The translations under genes and the position numbers were made by a program. Positions 61,813 through 64,000 of a DNA stretch of 64,000 bases are shown here, piece after piece (position 1 is the stretch's first letter; each line of letters starts with the position of its first letter). Source of the DNA: Parietaria judaica (Eukaryota; Streptophyta; Magnoliopsida; Rosales; Urticaceae); assembly GCA_954871525.1 (NCBI GenBank), contig OX940860.1:31342001-31406000 (forward strand), given 5' to 3'. Below the pieces are notes generated by a model that saw only the letters and a program-made list of their open reading frames with translations, was not told the origin of the DNA and did not search any database.

Positions 61813-62250
61813 GTGAGTTCTCTCTCTCCTTCTCTCATGGCGATTTCCTGGTTTTACTCCGTGATTCTCGTGTATATCGCAACTGCATGCTACATTTACG
61901 TTCGCATTAACGAAGTCGCTTCTTTCTCCGATCTTGATCATCATCATCATCATCATCATATGTATCAATCTGTTATGTTAATCGCAATATCACCTGATTT
62001 CCTAGGTTTCTCCGCGAATTTCGTCGCTGTTCGTAGCTGTATGCATCTGAATATTCGCTTATTCGTTTGATTCACGACTGTGTTCGTTAGGAAATGCATG
62101 CGTCTATATAATGAAGTCATATATGTTTTGCATTCTGTTCTAGTCAGGATTAGAGTAGAAATTTCTTAGAATTGTGAAGTTCTTGAGGTTTCGAGACTTC
62201 TGTGTTAACAAATTCTTTCGTGAAATCGTTCGGCATGTTATCGACTGCAG
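61813..62250 (+). other. Probable 5' UTR intron of the invertase gene
   Basis: A CTC/GTGAGT donor at 61813 and a CTGCAG acceptor ending at 62250 would remove 438 bases from the leader, leaving TTTCCTGAACATTTGAG and the start codon at 62283. The intron contains a (CAT)n run at about 61938-61961, which creates a His-rich open frame that is not a gene. Confidence 0.5.
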
Positions 62251-62282
62251 GTTTCCTGAACATTTGAGAATCTGTGAATATT

Positions 62283-64000
62283 ATGGAAGCAACGGACTTG
62301 CTTGAGAACGGAAATCTGCAGTATTCACTATTGAGAACTGTATTGGAAACGGAAGAATTTGTTAACACAGAAATTCCGATATCTCAAGAAACCGTGGCGG
62401 AGATGGCAGATTTTGATGTGTCGAAGAAGCCGAGGCCTCTGAATTTGGAGAAGCGCAATTCTCTGGACGAAAGGTGTCTTTCTGAGCTTTCGATCGGGTG
62501 CTCCCCGCGCCATTTCCTCAGAAATGTTGAGAGTGTTGAAGGCAGCGATGCTCCGGCGTCACCTCTCATCTCTAACCGCCATCCGATGCAAGATAAGGCG
62601 TGGGAAGCGCTGAGGCGCTCTTTGGTGAATTTCCGTGGTAAACCGGTTGGAACGATTGCTGCGTTGGATGATTCTGACAAGCTTAATTATGACCAGGTAG
62701 TGATCGTTTGTCCTCTTGTGATATGTTCCAATGTTGCTTAAGCGAACACTAATATATATTTTCTTAACATGTGCACGAAAGGTGTTTGTGAGAGATTTCG
62801 TTCCGAGTGGTTTAGCGTTCTTGATGAATGGCGAGTCCGAGATAGTGAAGAATTTCATTTTGAAGACTGTCCGTCTTCAATCACGAGAGAAAAAGGTTGA
62901 CCTGTTTCACCTGGGCGAAGGAGTAATGCCGGCAAGCTTCAAAGTCCTGCACGATCCTGTGATGAATATAGACACTTTACAAGCAGACTTTGGAGAGAGC
63001 GCGATCGGAAGAGTAGCGCCTGTTGATTCGGGATTCTGGTGGATTATTCTGCTCCGGGCCTACACAAAGTCAACGGGAGACTCCTCTTTGGCCGAACGGC
63101 CCGAGTGCCAAAAGGGGATGCGTCTTATTCTGAGTCTCTGTCTATCGGAGGGGTTCGACACATTTCCAACGCTACTGTGTGCCGACGGATGCTGCATGAT
63201 TGATCGGAGAATGGTAATCTCTTAGCTTCTTTAAACTCTTTATTGCCTATCATATTTGTTAAGAACAGGTTATTTAGAGTTGGTTATCTCTCTTTAATTA
63301 GCAATGAGCTTTAACTCTGATGAGGTATTTTTCTTTGTACACTTATTGATATATAAAAAAAATTCTTATAGATATCCATACAACATTTCTCATACTCTTA
63401 GTGACTTTATAATCAGCCCAAGAATGATGTCATTTTCCTGGTTTACTCTATACAGCATTCTATTGTAGTAAGTAGTTAGGCTTGAATGCTTGATATGACG
63501 TATTTTCAGTGCTTATTACGTGATGCATAGTGCAACTTGTGACGGGATTGTCTCTGCGTTCTTTCAGGGAGTCTACGGATATCCCATTGAAATTCAAGCT
63601 CTGTTCTTCATGGCGCTTAAATCGGCACTGCATCTTCTGAAGCATGACAACGAGGGGACCGAGTTCATAGAGCGGATAGTCAATCGTCTCAACGCGCTGA
63701 GTTTCCATATGAGAAACTACTTCTGGCTGGATTTGAAACAGCTCAATGACATCTACCGCTACAAAACAGAGGAGTACTCCCACACGGCCGTCAACAAGTT
63801 CAACGTGATACCCGATTCGCTCCCGGATTGGATCTTCGATTTCATACCCACCAGTGGCGGTTACTTTGTGGGGAACGTGAGCCCCGCGAGAATGGATTTC
63901 CGGTGGTTCTGCTTGGGGAACTGCATCGCCATCATTTCGTCGTTGGCTACGCCCGAGCAATCTATTGCGATCATGGAGCTGATTGAGTCGCGGTGGGTGG
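62283..64000 (+). CDS. Alkaline/neutral invertase (GH100), partial at 3' end
   Basis: Cytosolic-type enzyme that hydrolyses sucrose to glucose and fructose. Exons 62283-62696, 62782-63213 and 63568 to beyond the window edge, giving the first 426 codons or so of an expected 550-570. The N-terminal about 110 residues are variable and Ser-rich ([20 protein letters not shown]) and lack a transit peptide, so this is the cytosolic beta clade. The GH100 catalytic domain starts near [20 protein letters not shown]. Conserved blocks: [80 protein letters not shown] and [23 protein letters not shown] 62283 lies 32 bases after the predicted leader acceptor. The frame is open to the last base. Confidence 0.93.

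Noticed and set aside
61838..62070. Frame with a run of seven His
   Set aside because: The His run comes from a CAT microsatellite inside the predicted 5' leader intron of the invertase gene.

Overview
This window is nuclear DNA of a flowering plant, most likely a eudicot. It has AT-rich intergenic DNA and short introns (58 CDS introns can be placed). Its proteins belong to plant-specific families: sporopollenin polyketide synthase, GH100 invertase, XCT and a plastid-targeted TPI. DNA transposon relics, tRNA-derived SINEs and a solo LTR with a target-site duplication (TSD) fill the gaps. I rebuilt every gene model by hand by joining exons at splice sites and checking reading phase. Many of the window's longest open frames begin at GTG or TTG and were discarded or trimmed to ATG.

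Layout: (1) 1-9.1 kb: a secretory phospholipase A2 gene (3502-4815, +) among MITEs and AT-rich DNA. (2) 9.1-22.5 kb: an ERD2-like HDEL-receptor family gene (+), a 3.2-kb foldback element made of 266-bp units, LAP5 (type III polyketide synthase of pollen wall, -) and MTN (MTA nucleosidase, -). (3) 22.5-27.7 kb: a repeat-rich gap with a SINE, a GGTAAAAGTACC minisatellite and a duplicated promoter segment. (4) 27.7-36.0 kb: URB2, a 10-exon ribosome-biogenesis gene (+). (5) 37-41.5 kb: a cluster of three small, related multi-pass membrane protein genes of unknown function. (6) 41.5-44.2 kb: two hAT-type elements with 8-bp TSDs and a SINE. (7) 44.2-64 kb: plastid triosephosphate isomerase (-), bHLH121/URI iron regulator (-), a solo LTR, XCT (+), a Mutator-type MITE, TRAP-alpha (+), and the 5' two thirds of an alkaline/neutral invertase (+), cut by the window edge.

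The genes do not form one pathway; this is an ordinary plant gene neighbourhood. Its order is informative: LAP5 beside MTN, an ERD2-like gene nearby, TPI, TRAP-alpha and XCT within 16 kb of each other, and an invertase. As I recall, these are neighbours in Arabidopsis too, split over duplicated segments, so the window may keep an ancestral order. The most unusual items are the asymmetric foldback element (3 versus 8 units of 266 bp), the small membrane-protein trio, three introns that appear to use GC donors, and a CG-rich palindromic hAT element.
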